DNA of 64,000 nucleotides, taken from Lepidodermella squamata (taxonomy: Eukaryota > Gastrotricha). The notes beneath the pieces are model-generated. The model did no database searches. It had not been told where the DNA came from and saw only the letters and a program-made list of their open reading frames with translations. Positions 21,098-31,847 of this stretch are shown piece by piece; the stretch's first letter is position 1, and each line of letters opens with the position of its first letter. Where the stretch lies: NCBI GenBank assembly GCA_047495785.1, contig JBLDXI010000019.1, positions 248,001 through 312,000 of the forward strand, written 5' to 3'. A program made the position numbers and the translations under genes.

Positions 21098-24037
21098 ATG
21101 AAAATATTTTTCGCACTTTTAATGCCGTTTCTTGGCAAGGCCCAGGAGCAGGATATCTTTTGGCCGTCTGATGAACTTTTCATCCGTAACCTTGCTGAAA
21201 AGTGTAGCTTGTACTCGATGTCACGGCCCGTTACAGACGCGGGTGATAAACTTGTGGCAACAGCGTCTCTTGTGCCGTTTTTGTTCAAAGGAATCGATGA
21301 AAAGCAGCAATCGTTTGTTCTGAATTCCATCGAGATTTTAACCATAACTATAACTTCTTTGTAGATTTTCTATAGCAGCTGAGCTTGACATAACTTGGCA
21401 TCATCCGTGTGCTCGCTGGAACCGTAGCGAAAGTTCGATAAGTCAAGTCGAACTGCCGGCGTCTAAGACTTACTACCCAGTTGTACTTCATTCGAATGCC
21501 GTGTTGGATAACTTCGGCATAGTCAAGTGGCAAGACGATCTAGGGGCTGTGTATTTCACCGATAGCGGAATGAGCTATACTTCGATTTTCCTCGAATTTG
21601 TATCTTCGTGCTACTTAGAGTAAGTTTATTAGGATAGGACGATCGGGTAGTTCCTAACTTGGGAATAAATCATGTTATTCGAAGATTAGAAGCGTTTTCC
21701 TGATCTTCCGGAAAATTTTTGCTAATTCGATTATTCTTTTTTTGCAAGATTTGTTGGCTATTAGTTTGCCTAATTCTGACATTCAGGTAATTTCGGAGCA
21801 AATTCGCCGAAGGCATAATTATTTTAAAAAGGAGTGGAAATTCTTACTTAATTAAGTAAGCGTTTATACCTAATAAGGTTACCTAATATTCGAAATAATT
21901 TACCATAATATTCGGCCTAAAAATGAGTAAGGATCATGTCCCATCTGGAAGGCGGAGATAACTTGGCCTAATCAAATTTGCCTGCAAAACACATGAAATT
22001 ATGGTTGGGAAGCTCGGGAAACCTAAAGGTACGGCGACAAAACAGCAACTTCGCAAAACAGCGAATGCGACAAAACAGCAACTTTTTTATTTCGCGACAA
22101 AACAGCGAAAACTTGCTATGGAAAAGATGCATCGTGTTTCTGCTGTTATGTCGCTCGCTGAAAAATTTGCTGTTTTGTCGGGTCTGCTGTTTCGGGTATT
22201 TGCTGTTATGACGGTCTGCCAACCTAAAAGGTCCCGAACCTTAGATCGAGCTTCATGAAAATAGGAAAAGACTCCTGATTCTGCCATCAGCAAATTCGAT
22301 CACACCAAGCTATCGTAGTCTTCTATATGAGATAGGTATCCTTACTCAGTTTCAAAAGCCGAATATTATGGCCGAATATAAAAAAACGCGTACTTATTTA
22401 ACACTCTATCGGCCGAAGGTTTTCGCGTGTACCTTTCCTGTAGCGCCGGGGTTTTTTCGATGTACCTACCAAAAAATTCGACCCCCAGATTATTATATTT
22501 TCTTGAAGGTCACGGAAATCTAAGATCATTGGTCGATGTCCCGGATTTTTCCGGCTCATCCTTATTACGTAATTACAAAAAAACACTTACTCATATTTGA
22601 GTATACGGCGTTTTCCAGCAAATCTCATTTACTCACCTATGAGTATACGGCATCAGGTCTTACTCAGGTTTACTCTCATATGAGTATGCGGCCTTAAAGC
22701 TCAAAGTTGCTATACTCACCTATGAGTATTTAGCGCTAGCTTGGAAACATTGCAAGACCAAATTATGCAGCTATCATGTGGTTTTAGGGTTTGGTTGTTG
22801 AAAAGACACTACCAGCGATTTTTTGGAATTTTTTTCTTGGATAGCGTGCCTTCTAAAAATAAGCTGTTTTAAACGAAAAATACTTTGAAACATGGCGCAT
22901 CTCATGTAGGTGAAATGAAAAAATTAGCTAATTCTGGAATTCGATAATCTATCTATAATCGATAATCGATAATCGATAATCAGTGATTTCTTGTTCAAGG
23001 AATGAGTATAGGGTGATTTTGACTTCAGATTTGACATCTACGGGTGTTACTCCTGTCTAGGGGTTTATCATGGGTATTTTCAGATGCACAGGTCTCACGT
23101 AAAAAAATCGCAAAAAAGCAACACTTCTATGTACTCATATTTGAGTCTACGGCGAATTTCTGCAAATTGGAGGCTACTCAAATGTGAGTATATAGCGAAT
23201 TTCTGCAAATGTGAGTATTTGGACGATAGAGTGTTAAGTACGAATGTATCGACCCATTAAACATTTTTGATACAATTAGCTGCGTAGCTTTTTTATTCTA
23301 GGAAAATTTAATAATTCTCATCATCATTTAACATTTTTGTACTCTTATATTGATCTATAAATTTCAGATTGAAGACATTCCCATTTGATCGGCAAAAGTG
23401 TATGATCAAAATAGAATCATGGGAGTCTACCAACCAAGTACATTTCATCACTAACGAGAGCCATAGCATGAACGTATCGGCAGAAGGCTTGAGTTACTTC
23501 AAATCAGCTGATACCTGGCAGCTAGTCAACACGTACACGTATACAGTCACCAAACTATTCCCCCATGAAGTGGAAGCTGCCGGTCGAGTTTACCAATCAA
23601 TTCGCTTCGTCTTTGAACTACAACGAAAATCAGCCATGTATCTTGTCAGCATATTTTTCCCATGCTTCGCCCTGACGACATGCGTGATCTGCGCTGGGTT
23701 CATGCCGCCGAGATGTGCGGATCGCAGCGCCTTCTGCATGACAGTCGTCCTCGCCCTCATGGTGTTGTGTACCAATATAGCGGAATTGTTGCCGCAGTCC
23801 GATGAAGTTACATATTGTTCCATGTTCGTTTCGGCGCAGCTTGTTGGCAGTCTGGTGATAACTGTTTACGCTAACATATCGTGCCAAATGGCTAGAATGA
23901 TAAGGTTCAAGCGAAGTGTGACTATTTTTACTCGGCGAAGAGTGACACTCATTCGATTGATTGATTCATTGTTTTTTGGCTTGATGGCTTTTCTCAACTT
24001 TTCGTGTGCCTTCGTTTTTCTGATTCTATCAATTTAA
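21098..24037 (+). CDS. Cys-loop ligand-gated ion channel subunit, copy 3 (intron with mobile elements)
   Basis: Exons 21098-21312, 21365-21619, 23368-24037, 379 residues. Exon 2 is again 255 nt. The signal peptide is MKIFFALLMPFLGKAQ. Seen: EKCSLYSMSRPV, W-HHPCARWN, TYYPVVLHSNAV, Cys-loop from CYLEL to FPFDRQKC (split by the 1748-nt intron, phase preserved), M1 VSIFFPCFALTTCVICAGFM, M2 CMTVVLALMVLCTNIAELLP, short M3-M4 linker rich in Arg (KRSVTIFTRRRV), M4. The large intron carries an 8-bp-TSD foldback element and an 840-bp TIR element, so this gene needs splicing across about 1.1 kb of inserted DNA. The gap from copy 2 is 79 nt. Confidence 0.88.
22028..22220. mobile_element. Foldback element with 8-bp target duplication (hAT-like MITE)
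   Basis: Flanked by direct repeats AACCTAAA at 22020-22027 and 22221-22228. Inside, units CGACAAAACAGCAA run forward on the left (about 22034, 22070, 22096) and inverted on the right (about 22137-22216, as TTTGCTGTTTTGTCG and relatives). An 8-bp target duplication is the hAT mark. The short ORFs here come from the repeats and are not genes. It lies in an intron of receptor copy 3. Confidence 0.7.
22400..23235. mobile_element. TIR element with internal TACTCA/TGAGTA palindromes
   Basis: AACACTCTATCG at 22400-22411 and its exact reverse complement at 23224-23235; the symmetry continues outward (TACTTA / TAAGTA). About 836 bp. Near both ends it holds at least six small palindromes of the form TACTCA-n4-TGAGTA (for example near 22590, 22635, 22672, 22713 on the left and 23131, 23172 on the right), each close to CGGC or TTGCAAA-like words. 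An (ATCGATA)n run lies at about 22950-22980. No transposase frame; likely non-autonomous. In an intron of receptor copy 3. Confidence 0.65.
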
Positions 24038-24179
24038 AGCTATGGTATAATTCAAAATGTTACGATGAGCCACCACAAGATGCTGTCAGCGCGAATAAAC
24101 TGAAAAAAGAATATATATATCAGAGGTGAATCAAACTAACCAGGAAAATACATAGATCCGTTTCGAGGTGACCAATGAC

Positions 24180-24745
24180 AAGTAAAATATCTCTTGTTTT
24201 TGCCATGCTGTACCGCGCTTATCGGCTGAACAGTGAATGGCTCGGATTCAACAGGGAAGTTGATCATCTTCGTAAAACCTTTCTGAATCGCCAACATCCT
24301 TTCGCCAAGTTTGAGAAGCTTTGGCTTTTGGTGACATGATTTACCCCCATGGTCGTATCAAAACCGATGTAACGAAGATCGAACCTGTACGCTTCGTGTT
24401 ACCCTACAAAGACGGAGAAGTGCTCGACAAGTCAAGATGAGACTCAACGATCTTTCTGGAAAACTTCAGGTGGCTGTTCAAGCCATGTTCACAAGCCGAA
24501 AAATCAACGAAACTTTTTCCATTGCTTGGTGAAAATTTGCTTGGTCGACGAGAGTCTACTCATCAAACAGAAGAAGATCGCAGTGAGCCTCACCGTGCAG
24601 TCCGACTCAATTAAATTAAAGCTATTTTGACAGTTTTCATCCTGATAGCTTGTTGTGCTTTCGTCCCCTACTGTATATTCATTCTTGTTGTGTTTCCTTT
24701 CGTTGTAGCCTGAAGATGGTCCGCGCAATGGCCGAAACGGTTAAT
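24180..24745 (+). mobile_element. Degenerate Penelope-like retroelement fragment
   Basis: From about 24180 one frame reads LVFAMLYRAYRLNSEWLGF, then DHLRKTFLNRQHPF, the pattern at the end of Penelope-like reverse transcriptases (R-A-x-x-x-x-S, EL-LK-x-x-L-x-x-N-x-x-P). It then breaks by frameshifts and stops into EPVRFVLPYKDGEV and LNDLSGKLQVAVQAMFTSRK, the linker that precedes the GIY-YIG nuclease in this group. No GIY-YIG domain is left. The tail GCCTGAAGATGG... then CCGAAACGG (about 24708-24742) looks like the conserved 3' end often seen behind such elements. Inactive. Confidence 0.6.
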
Positions 24746-25111
24746 TAAGTTGTAGCAAGAAGCAACTCACGGTCGCTTTCTTTTTTGATTAATCTATACC
24801 CGACTCGGGTGTTTATATCCTTCTTGTTTTTGCCTCTTCGTTCAAGTTTCAAGAAAAACGGCAGTATAAAAAGCAGTTTAAAAGGAGGAATTCATGGCGA
24901 ACCAACGCGAAAGCTATTTGTTTCCGTCTTGCCTTCACGAATCATGCTGCAAAGTTTCTGTTGCTGCCCGCAATCATTCATAGGGCTCACCAAATTAAGC
25001 ATGTTTAATGAAAAACAATATAACATAAAAGCCGAAGTGGTATCTTCTGCCGCACTGTTATCACTATTGCCATGACTCACATATGAACTTTAACTGAGTA
25101 ATATCGCGACT

Positions 25112-25118
25112 TATATAA
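25112..25118 (+). promoter_or_regulatory. TATA-box-like TATATAA
   Basis: 34 nt before the ATG at 25153 and preceded by a TTTAACTGAGTA stretch. If used, transcription would start only about 10 nt before the start codon. Confidence 0.45.
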
Positions 25119-25152
25119 GTAGAACAGCGTTAATACATCATCAGAAGACAAA

Positions 25153-25956
25153 ATGTCTAAACCAGAGAGAACTTCGACTCGCTCTTCAGTGCAGAAAAGC
25201 CTATCCTCGCGTCATTCAAGGCGAACATCCGCTACGTCGACGCTGGGTCAAAATTCCTCTTCCAAGCAACAGGCTGCAATAAATTTGGGCGCTCTGTCGG
25301 TTTCGAATTTATATTCCCATGATCGTCCGCTGTACTCGCAACCATCCATGTCGTCGGGAGACAGAAGGCCTAAATCGGGGAGAACTTCGACTCGCTCTTC
25401 AGTGCAGAAAAGCCTTTCCTCGCGTCATTCCAGGCGTCCGCATTACTCGCAACCATCGACCTCCGGTACTTCGAGAACTGGATTCGAGCCAAGACGCGAA
25501 CATTCGAGTCTCAATACCCATAAAATGCAACATCGGACGTCAGATACGAGCAGGGTACGATCCGAGCAGAGACAAAGTTTCGCTGCGGAGACAGCTTTGA
25601 CAACTGATACATCGTTACCACGAGTTACAAGTAACAAGGGCATCGACCATGTTATCATTCACCAGCCGAGTACTGCTATGCCTACCGAAGTAATTTACGC
25701 GGCAAGATACTCTTTCGACGAGTCAACAGACCGGATGGGAAGAGCTGCAGTCGGAATGGCGATCACGGCAATGCTTTGCGGATGCTGGATCCTGTCAATT
25801 CCTGCTCTAATCTGCGCTTTAGTGCCAAGTCAAGGGAATCATCCGTCGAGTAGACGATCGCGTGGGCGCTACATCACTTCAATCGTCCTTTCGGTCCTGG
25901 CAATTATTGGAACAATAATTGTTACAATTGCGATCATTGTCAATATGAGAAACTAA
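25153..25956 (+). CDS. Dispanin-like protein with long Ser/Arg-rich N-terminus
   Basis: 267 residues, single exon. Residues 1-190 are Ser, Arg, Thr and Gln-rich and disordered-looking. They contain a perfect internal duplication of 19 residues (RTSTRSSVQKSLSSRHSRR at 6-24 and again near 76-94), mirrored in the DNA, so the repeat is recent. The C-terminal part has the family's two helices: ITAMLCGCWILSIPALICAL and TSIVLSVLAIIGTIIVTIAI, joined by a basic loop. It lies between receptor copies 3 and 4 on the same strand. The RS-rich tail could be a phosphorylated or binding region; function unknown. Confidence 0.75.
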   Translation: MSKPERTSTRSSVQKSLSSRHSRRTSATSTLGQNSSSKQQAAINLGALSVSNLYSHDRPLYSQPSMSSGDRRPKSGRTSTRSSVQKSLSSRHSRRPHYSQPSTSGTSRTGFEPRREHSSLNTHKMQHRTSDTSRVRSEQRQSFAAETALTTDTSLPRVTSNKGIDHVIIHQPSTAMPTEVIYAARYSFDESTDRMGRAAVGMAITAMLCGCWILSIPALICALVPSQGNHPSSRRSRGRYITSIVLSVLAIIGTIIVTIAIIVNMRN

Positions 25957-27345
25957 CTACAATTCGGCTCAAGAGTCGATACACCTAGCGGTATAGCGTG
26001 TACTACCAAGGCTGAGACTACATTCATTCAACGTGACCCCGATGATTGAACAGTGTTTGATGCATACTGACTTTCTCAATCTTACTTCCGAAAAATTACT
26101 TCCGGTTAATTGTTTCATTGTATATTGGTGCCATATTCTTGCATTAAAGTTGATGACACATTTGAATCATTAGTTTCTGATATCGACGGTTGATTGAGAC
26201 GAGCGATTATCAGCTTACGCCTTCGTGTAGATCTGTTTGAAGAGCGTACCAAAAGTTTCCTCTGTCCATTGCTTCCATGATAGCAATGTTTCGTCTGTTT
26301 GCTGCTTCGCTCATTGCCGAACTCTAGTTTGAGTTATCGATTTTCCAAATCAATGATTTTTTCCGATATCGGCAGTATAGAGAGCCCACAGAGATAACTT
26401 TCAGTTATACCTCGGCTATCAGGTAGCTGAATCATCCCGCTTTTAAGCTGAACAGAAATAATCACCCAAGCGAGTTCAAACTTCAGCCTGCAAAGCCGAT
26501 ATCGATTCCAAGTATCGATTTAATAAATCAGTGATTTTCCCGATTTTCTGATATCAACCGCCTCGGAAATGGCATCGATTATTCGCAATCCAATAGCAAT
26601 CGCAATCCAACATCGATAATTCTTCTACATACCTTACGGCCTTCAATATGTTGCTAAAATGAAACATCTTAAGTTCAAGGAGGGCATCAGTATCAATCAA
26701 CAAACGAGTATCAGTATCGGGAAACGAATTGAGGTCGCTTAATTTTAGTCATGGAACGTCATGTAGACCCAAATCGTAGGGTTATAGGATGCCATGTTAT
26801 AAAAAAAATGGAAATGGTCGAAATCCTCGAAATTTATAGTTCTGTGAAACCTTAGCTTGAAAGATAAACATATTTATACTACAAAATACAAAATTACCCG
26901 ACTCGCACCGAATTCGTGGTAGACGTAAAAATGAAAATCTAAAGAAAAATCCAATGGTGCAGTGGTAGTATTTGGATTTTCTTTGGATTTTCATTACTAC
27001 GTCTACCACGAATTCGGTGCGAGTCGGGTAATTTTGTATTTTGTAGTATAAATATTTTTATCTATAAATATAATATTATCCTATGACGATCCCATTATCC
27101 ACCTTTCAAACTGTTTCCAAATTACTCAGAATAAATTAATTCAGAATTAGTTGAGAGAATCATGAAGGCCTGTCTCTTATCCGAATGTCAGAAACAAAAT
27201 TACTGGTGATGTTAATGAAATAAAATTTCATCGATCGATGAGTAAACATGTCGCGTATCCGGACCCGCGAGCGAGATCAAATGCTGAATTCCCACAAAAA
27301 TAATACCGCCTTTTGCTTTCCCAACTTCGATTAGATCATACAAAA
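25957..27345. other. Intergenic with dispersed repeat and foldback
   Basis: About 26320-26560 carries CGATATCG-containing repeats shared with the intron at 19.6-19.8 kb. About 26862-27064 is a large hairpin. No gene seen. Confidence 0.6.
26862..27064. mobile_element. Long-armed foldback element (about 85-bp arms)
   Basis: The left arm (about 26862-26956, ATTTATACTACAAAATACAA, then ACCCGACTCGCACCGAATTC) is repeated inverted on the right (about 26976-27064), nearly perfect in the inner and central parts. The loop is about 20 nt around CCAATGGTGCAGTGGTAGTA. RNA from either strand would fold into one long hairpin. No coding capacity. Confidence 0.75.
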
Positions 27346-28652
27346 ATGAGACGTCCATTTCATATTCTTTGCTGCTGTTTTCATCTCATTACCTTAGTAG
27401 CTGGCGAAGCATCACCGTACATTGAGGACATGTTTGTAGACAGCAGCAAATCGAACGCAAGCTTCATCCCAGCCAACGACAGGTTGAAGCAAGCCTTGAT
27501 AGAAACATGTTCCCTCGATTCGAGCGATAGACATGTAGCTGATGCTAAAGACATCGTTGACATTGAGATCGACTTCACTCCAGTAAGATTTCAAGGAATA
27601 TCCGATAAGGCTCAAACGTAAGTTGGAAAAAAGGTTCGCACTACCAAAAATAAGGCATAATTTTTGTTGGAAAAAGGTTCGCCATTACCGGACAGTTGGG
27701 CTTGAAATGGCGACACCCATGCGCTTATTGGGACGATGATCTCGTCTCAATCTCAACAATCGAGATGAAAGCTTCCCAAGCTTGGTATCCGGGTTTGCAG
27801 CATTCGAACACATTCGGAGATGTCACAGGGCTTAGAAAATGGCTCAACGAATACGGCAATGTTTACTTTCGGAGTGATGGCATCGCTTACATATTAATCC
27901 ACCTTAAATTCGAATCTGCTTGCTCTTTAAAGTAAGTCTATTCATCTTATTGGAAAGTAGGGCCCGTAAATTTTCCCAATTTCAGGATGAAAAAGTTCCC
28001 ATTCGACACGCAAACTTGCCGCATTTATTTGACATCTTGGTTATCGATGACCCTAGTTAACTATACGCTGAGGGGCGGTAATAGCGAGGGAGAGATGTAC
28101 ATCGCCGACAGCTTCATAAGCAAAGACGATATTTGGTCCCTAGTTGGCAATAAGGCCTACATTTGGGAGCAGGAGTATGACAACGCGGCGGACCCAAGCG
28201 GTACCACTTATCAGGACATCTACTTTTCATTCGATTTTCAACGCCAACCTGCGCTTTACATTTTGAACATCTTCTTCCCCAGCTTGGCTTTAACTGGGCT
28301 CCTACTAGCCATAGCATTCATGCCACCTGAACATCCTGATCGGTCGACTTATTCAATAACAATCGTTTTAGGCCACATGTTTCTCAACGCGAATATCATG
28401 TCGATTTTACCGCAAACCTCGGAAATTTGCTACGCAACGCTATTTATCGGCAGTCAATTAATTACGGGCGTTATTTGCTCCATTTACACAGGCCTAGCGA
28501 CTCATTTAGCTGAAATCACGTGGTTCAAACGGCGATTTCAAGACTTTTCGCAAATTTCTGTTATTGTCGTTATTGACATTATATTTTTCAGTACGCTTAC
28601 TTTCTTTAATATCGCGGTTGATACGATTCTAATTTATCTGATGTTGAATTAA
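27346..28652 (+). CDS. Cys-loop ligand-gated ion channel subunit, copy 4
   Basis: Exons 27346-27617, 27677-27931, 27986-28652, 397 residues. Exon 2 is 255 nt; introns of 59 and 54 nt. Start at the ATG that gives the signal peptide MRRPFHILCCCFHLITLVAG. Longer N-terminus than the others (about 20 extra residues). Seen: ETCSLDSSDRHV, W-RHPCAYWD, QAWYPGLQHSNTF, Cys-loop CSLKMKKFPFDTQTC, M1 ILNIFFPSLALTGLLLAIAF, M2 SITIVLGHMFLNANIMSILP, M3, linker WFKRRFQDFSQI, M4 ending LIYLMLN. AATAAA at 28668. Confidence 0.9.
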
Positions 28653-28667
28653 TCGTTAACCGAAAAA

Positions 28668-28673
28668 AATAAA
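28668..28673 (+). terminator. Polyadenylation signal AATAAA
   Basis: 15 nt after the stop of receptor copy 4. Confidence 0.6.
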
Positions 28674-28845
28674 ATTGAGGTGAAATTAATAAAAATTTGA
28701 AAAAAAATAATTATTGTCTAAAAATCGATTTTAAGCGACGGTGTTTTCAATTTAATTAAAAGCGTTTTATTTGCGCTGATCAAACAACCCGAGATGTGAT
28801 TCCCGACCTTCAGATCTGTCATCCTGTTATCGACAATTTTTCCGA

Positions 28846-30088
28846 ATGACTGTTACCTTTCTGATCGCTGTCGTATTGATCGAAATCGCAAAATGCGACC
28901 GATTTGTGCCGTCGGGATTGGTTTTCAAGGAGGAACTTATTAGAAAATGCTCTTTGACCTCGAAATCCCGGCCAGTCGTCAAAGTCGATGAGCCAGTTAT
29001 GGTCAAAACATCATTCACGCCTTATCTATTCCTTGATATCGACGGCAGTGAGCAGACGTAATTTTTTGAATTTTAAGATGGAATTTTCGTAAATTTAAAT
29101 TTTTTCAGATTTTCGGTGGTTGCGCAGCTTGATGTAAAGTGGAAGCATCCATGCGCGGCTTGGAACAGGTCGATCGATGAAAATCCTTACTTTGAAATTT
29201 CAGCCAAGGACACCTGGTATCCGGTTATTCAGCATACAAACGCGGCTGAGAACATGTTCGTCATCAAGGAATGGATCGAAAGCATAGGACGAGTTACTTA
29301 TACTTTCTCAGGACTCGACTACATACCGGTCGTCACGACTTTCAAATCATTTTGCGAGCTTAAGTAATATTTTTAATTTTTTTAATTTTTTTTAAATTAA
29401 TATGATGACCAGCATCAAGAAGTTTCCATTCGACGAGCAAATATGCCCAGTGAACGTTGAATCCTGGTTTCCAATCAGCCTCATCCGAATGCGGGACGAC
29501 GAGAATGCGACCGCACTAACGACCCCGGAAGACATTGATTACTTCATAAGCCCAACCGAAGTTTGGGGCTATGAAAGTCTAACCAAGCAACAAAAAGTCA
29601 TTCAATACCTCGGCGTAGTAGACGGAGCTGGTAACGAGTACGACCGAGTTACCTATGAATTCCGCTTCAAGCGAAAGCCTTCGTTCTACCTGATCAACAT
29701 TTTCTTCCCGAGTTTCACCCTAGCGATTCTGCTGCTCGCTATTGGATTCATGCCGCCTAGACACCCTGATCGCCCAGCTTATTGCATAACTGTAGTGCTA
29801 GCTTATACAGTTCTACAGGCAAATATCAACAATTTGCTGCCGCAGTCGTCTGAAATCTGCTATGCTGTCATGTTTTTGATGATCCAATTGACAACCAGTG
29901 TCATCTGCACGGTTTACACCCTGTTGACGTGTCACCTGGCGAGGCGCAAGACCATGCAGCAATTGGTCTGCCTATCAGGGTGCCTGAAAATATCAAAAAT
30001 TCGCGTCTATGATGTCGTTTTCTTTGTCGTATTCGCAGTTGTAAACACCCTATCTGATTCTGTTATTTTCTATCTCATGATGCACTGA
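28846..30088 (+). CDS. Cys-loop ligand-gated ion channel subunit, copy 5
   Basis: Exons 28846-29057, 29109-29363, 29413-30088, 380 residues; introns 51 and 49 nt. Signal peptide MTVTFLIAVVLIEIAKC. Seen: RKCSLTSKSRPVV, W-KHPCAAWNRS, DTWYPVIQHTNAAEN, Cys-loop CELNIKKFPFDEQIC, M1 INIFFPSFTLAILLLAIGF, PPRHPDRPAYC into M2, M3 VICTVYTLLTCHLA, a roughly 20-residue linker with two Cys, M4. This copy fits the family consensus best and is a good reference for searches. AATAAA at 30099. Confidence 0.92.
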
Positions 30089-30098
30089 AAATTTTGAA

Positions 30099-30104
30099 AA
30101 TAAA
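30099..30104 (+). terminator. Polyadenylation signal AATAAA
   Basis: 10 nt after the stop of receptor copy 5. Confidence 0.6.
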
Positions 30105-30427
30105 AGTCATTGAGGGTCACAGGCCTTTGTCTCCCTCAAAATCCGAGTCCAGTCACGGGGAACGGAACAAAAAATAAATCAATATCAATCATTATACAGG
30201 TCAAGTGTAGTTATTACTGCACCAGTTTTTTAGGAATAAGCGCCCTTTATATCCCTATATTTGAACTTAATGGTACTACTTCCGATGTCGCTTAAATCGA
30301 TCCAAACCCCATTATTTTTCAAATTTATTGAATTCCAGTATGGCTGCGGGGTATCTCATTTTGACCTAGCCCCGACAATATTTTTTCAATCATGAGTTTA
30401 TTGACTCACAGTCTGATAATCAAAAAA

Positions 30428-31847
30428 ATGCAATTAATTCTGATTTTTCTGCTGTTTTACTTCGAATTGGCTGGTGCGGGTAAAGATGGTGACGTTTTCT
30501 ATCCATCTGATGAGCTATTTAAGCGCCGTCTTGTCGAAAAATGCTGCCTTGACTCTAACATGCGGCCAGTTGAAAAAACTTCGGACGTAGTCGAAGTTGA
30601 AGCATCGCTAATGCTGTTTCTATTCAACGGAATCAACGACAAAGCTCAGACGTAAGTCGATTAGAATACGATTCGGACCTTTTTTAATTTTGTAAATTTG
30701 TAGATTCAAAATTACCGCAGAGTTGGACCTCCGTTGGATACATCCTTGTGCTCAATGGAACGCCTCGGAAAGTCCATCTTTGGAAATTATGCTTCCCGCT
30801 TCAATGGCGTGGTATCCTACTATAATCCACGCAAATGCTGTTGAGGATTTACTTGGGCTTGTCAAATGGCAGAATGAACTTGGAGAGGTATATTTCACAC
30901 AGGATGGGATGTCATATTCAGCGATTTTCCGCGAATTCGCCTCATCATGCCGTTTGAAGTAAGTCAAAGTTCCTTTAGTTAAATTTAACCACTTTAAAGC
31001 TAAAAGAAATCTTAAAATCTTCCTAGCTATCACTGTATTCACCCGTTTTTGCCATAAAAAAAGGTCACATGACCAGCTTCATACCGTGTTTTCTCGGTCC
31101 TGATTTTTTCCTAATCCCCGATTTTTTTCTCTATCGCGTCGATAGGTCTCAACAACTTAAATTTCTGCGATTTTTTGCAGCCTTAAACGATTTCCCTTCG
31201 ACACTCAAACATGTCGTGTTACCTTCGACACTTGGGATGCTACCTCGATATTGCGGCTGAAAGCTAGTAACGACAGCAAGCTGATCCCTGGCCATCAAGT
31301 ATTCAAGCCTTCCGATGTTTGGGAATTCGTCGACTACTACACGCAAACGGCCACACGCGAGTATGAAAACCAGGTCAGCGAAAGCGGCAAGGAGTTTGAT
31401 TCTGTGTTTTTCATCTTCGTTGTACGGCGCAAATCTTCAATTTATTTCGTCAACATATTTTTCCCTTGCTTTTCCCTCTCCTTCATCCTATGTGCTGTTG
31501 GGCTGATACCGCCGAAATTCCCAGATCGAAGCGTGTGCTGCGTTACCGTTATGCTAGCTTTCATGGTTGTCAGTTCGAACGTCGCTGAATTATTGCCGCA
31601 ATCGTCTGACATCACTTACGCATCGATTTTCATCACCTACCAACTTGTCGCCAGTCTTGTTTGCACGATATATTCAATTTCCGCGTGCAAACTCGCGACG
31701 CAGCCGAAATTTCGCCAGGTTATCGAAATCCGGGATCGAGAGCTGACGCAACTCATAACTTTGATTGACCTACTGTTTTTTTCTGCCATCACAGTTTGCA
31801 ATATTATCAGCGCGGCCGTAATTTTCGGTATAGCGGTGCAAAATTAA
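30428..31847 (+). CDS. Cys-loop ligand-gated ion channel subunit, copy 6
   Basis: Exons 30428-30651, 30704-30958, 31181-31847, 381 residues; exon 2 again 255 nt; the second intron is 222 nt. The ATG at 30428 gives a clean signal peptide (MQLILIFLLFYFELAGAG); an upstream in-frame ATG at 30392 is less likely. Seen: EKCCLDSNMRPV, W-IHPCAQWN, MAWYPTIIHANAVEDL, Cys-loop CRLNLKRFPFDTQTC, M1 VNIFFPCFSLSFILCAVGLI, M2 CVTVMLAFMVVSSNVAELLP, M3, short linker, M4. It is closest to copy 3 (shared AVEDL/AVLDN and VAELLPQS blocks), which suggests pairwise duplication. Confidence 0.9.

Noticed and set aside
21978-22258. Repeats of CGACAAAACAGCAA looked like a CRISPR or coding repeat
   Set aside because: Units are irregularly spaced and inverted, with a target duplication outside; it is a foldback element in animal DNA.
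24785-25075. 96-codon frame before the RS-rich dispanin-like gene
   Set aside because: Lies in the tail of the Penelope-like remnant and shows no conserved feature.
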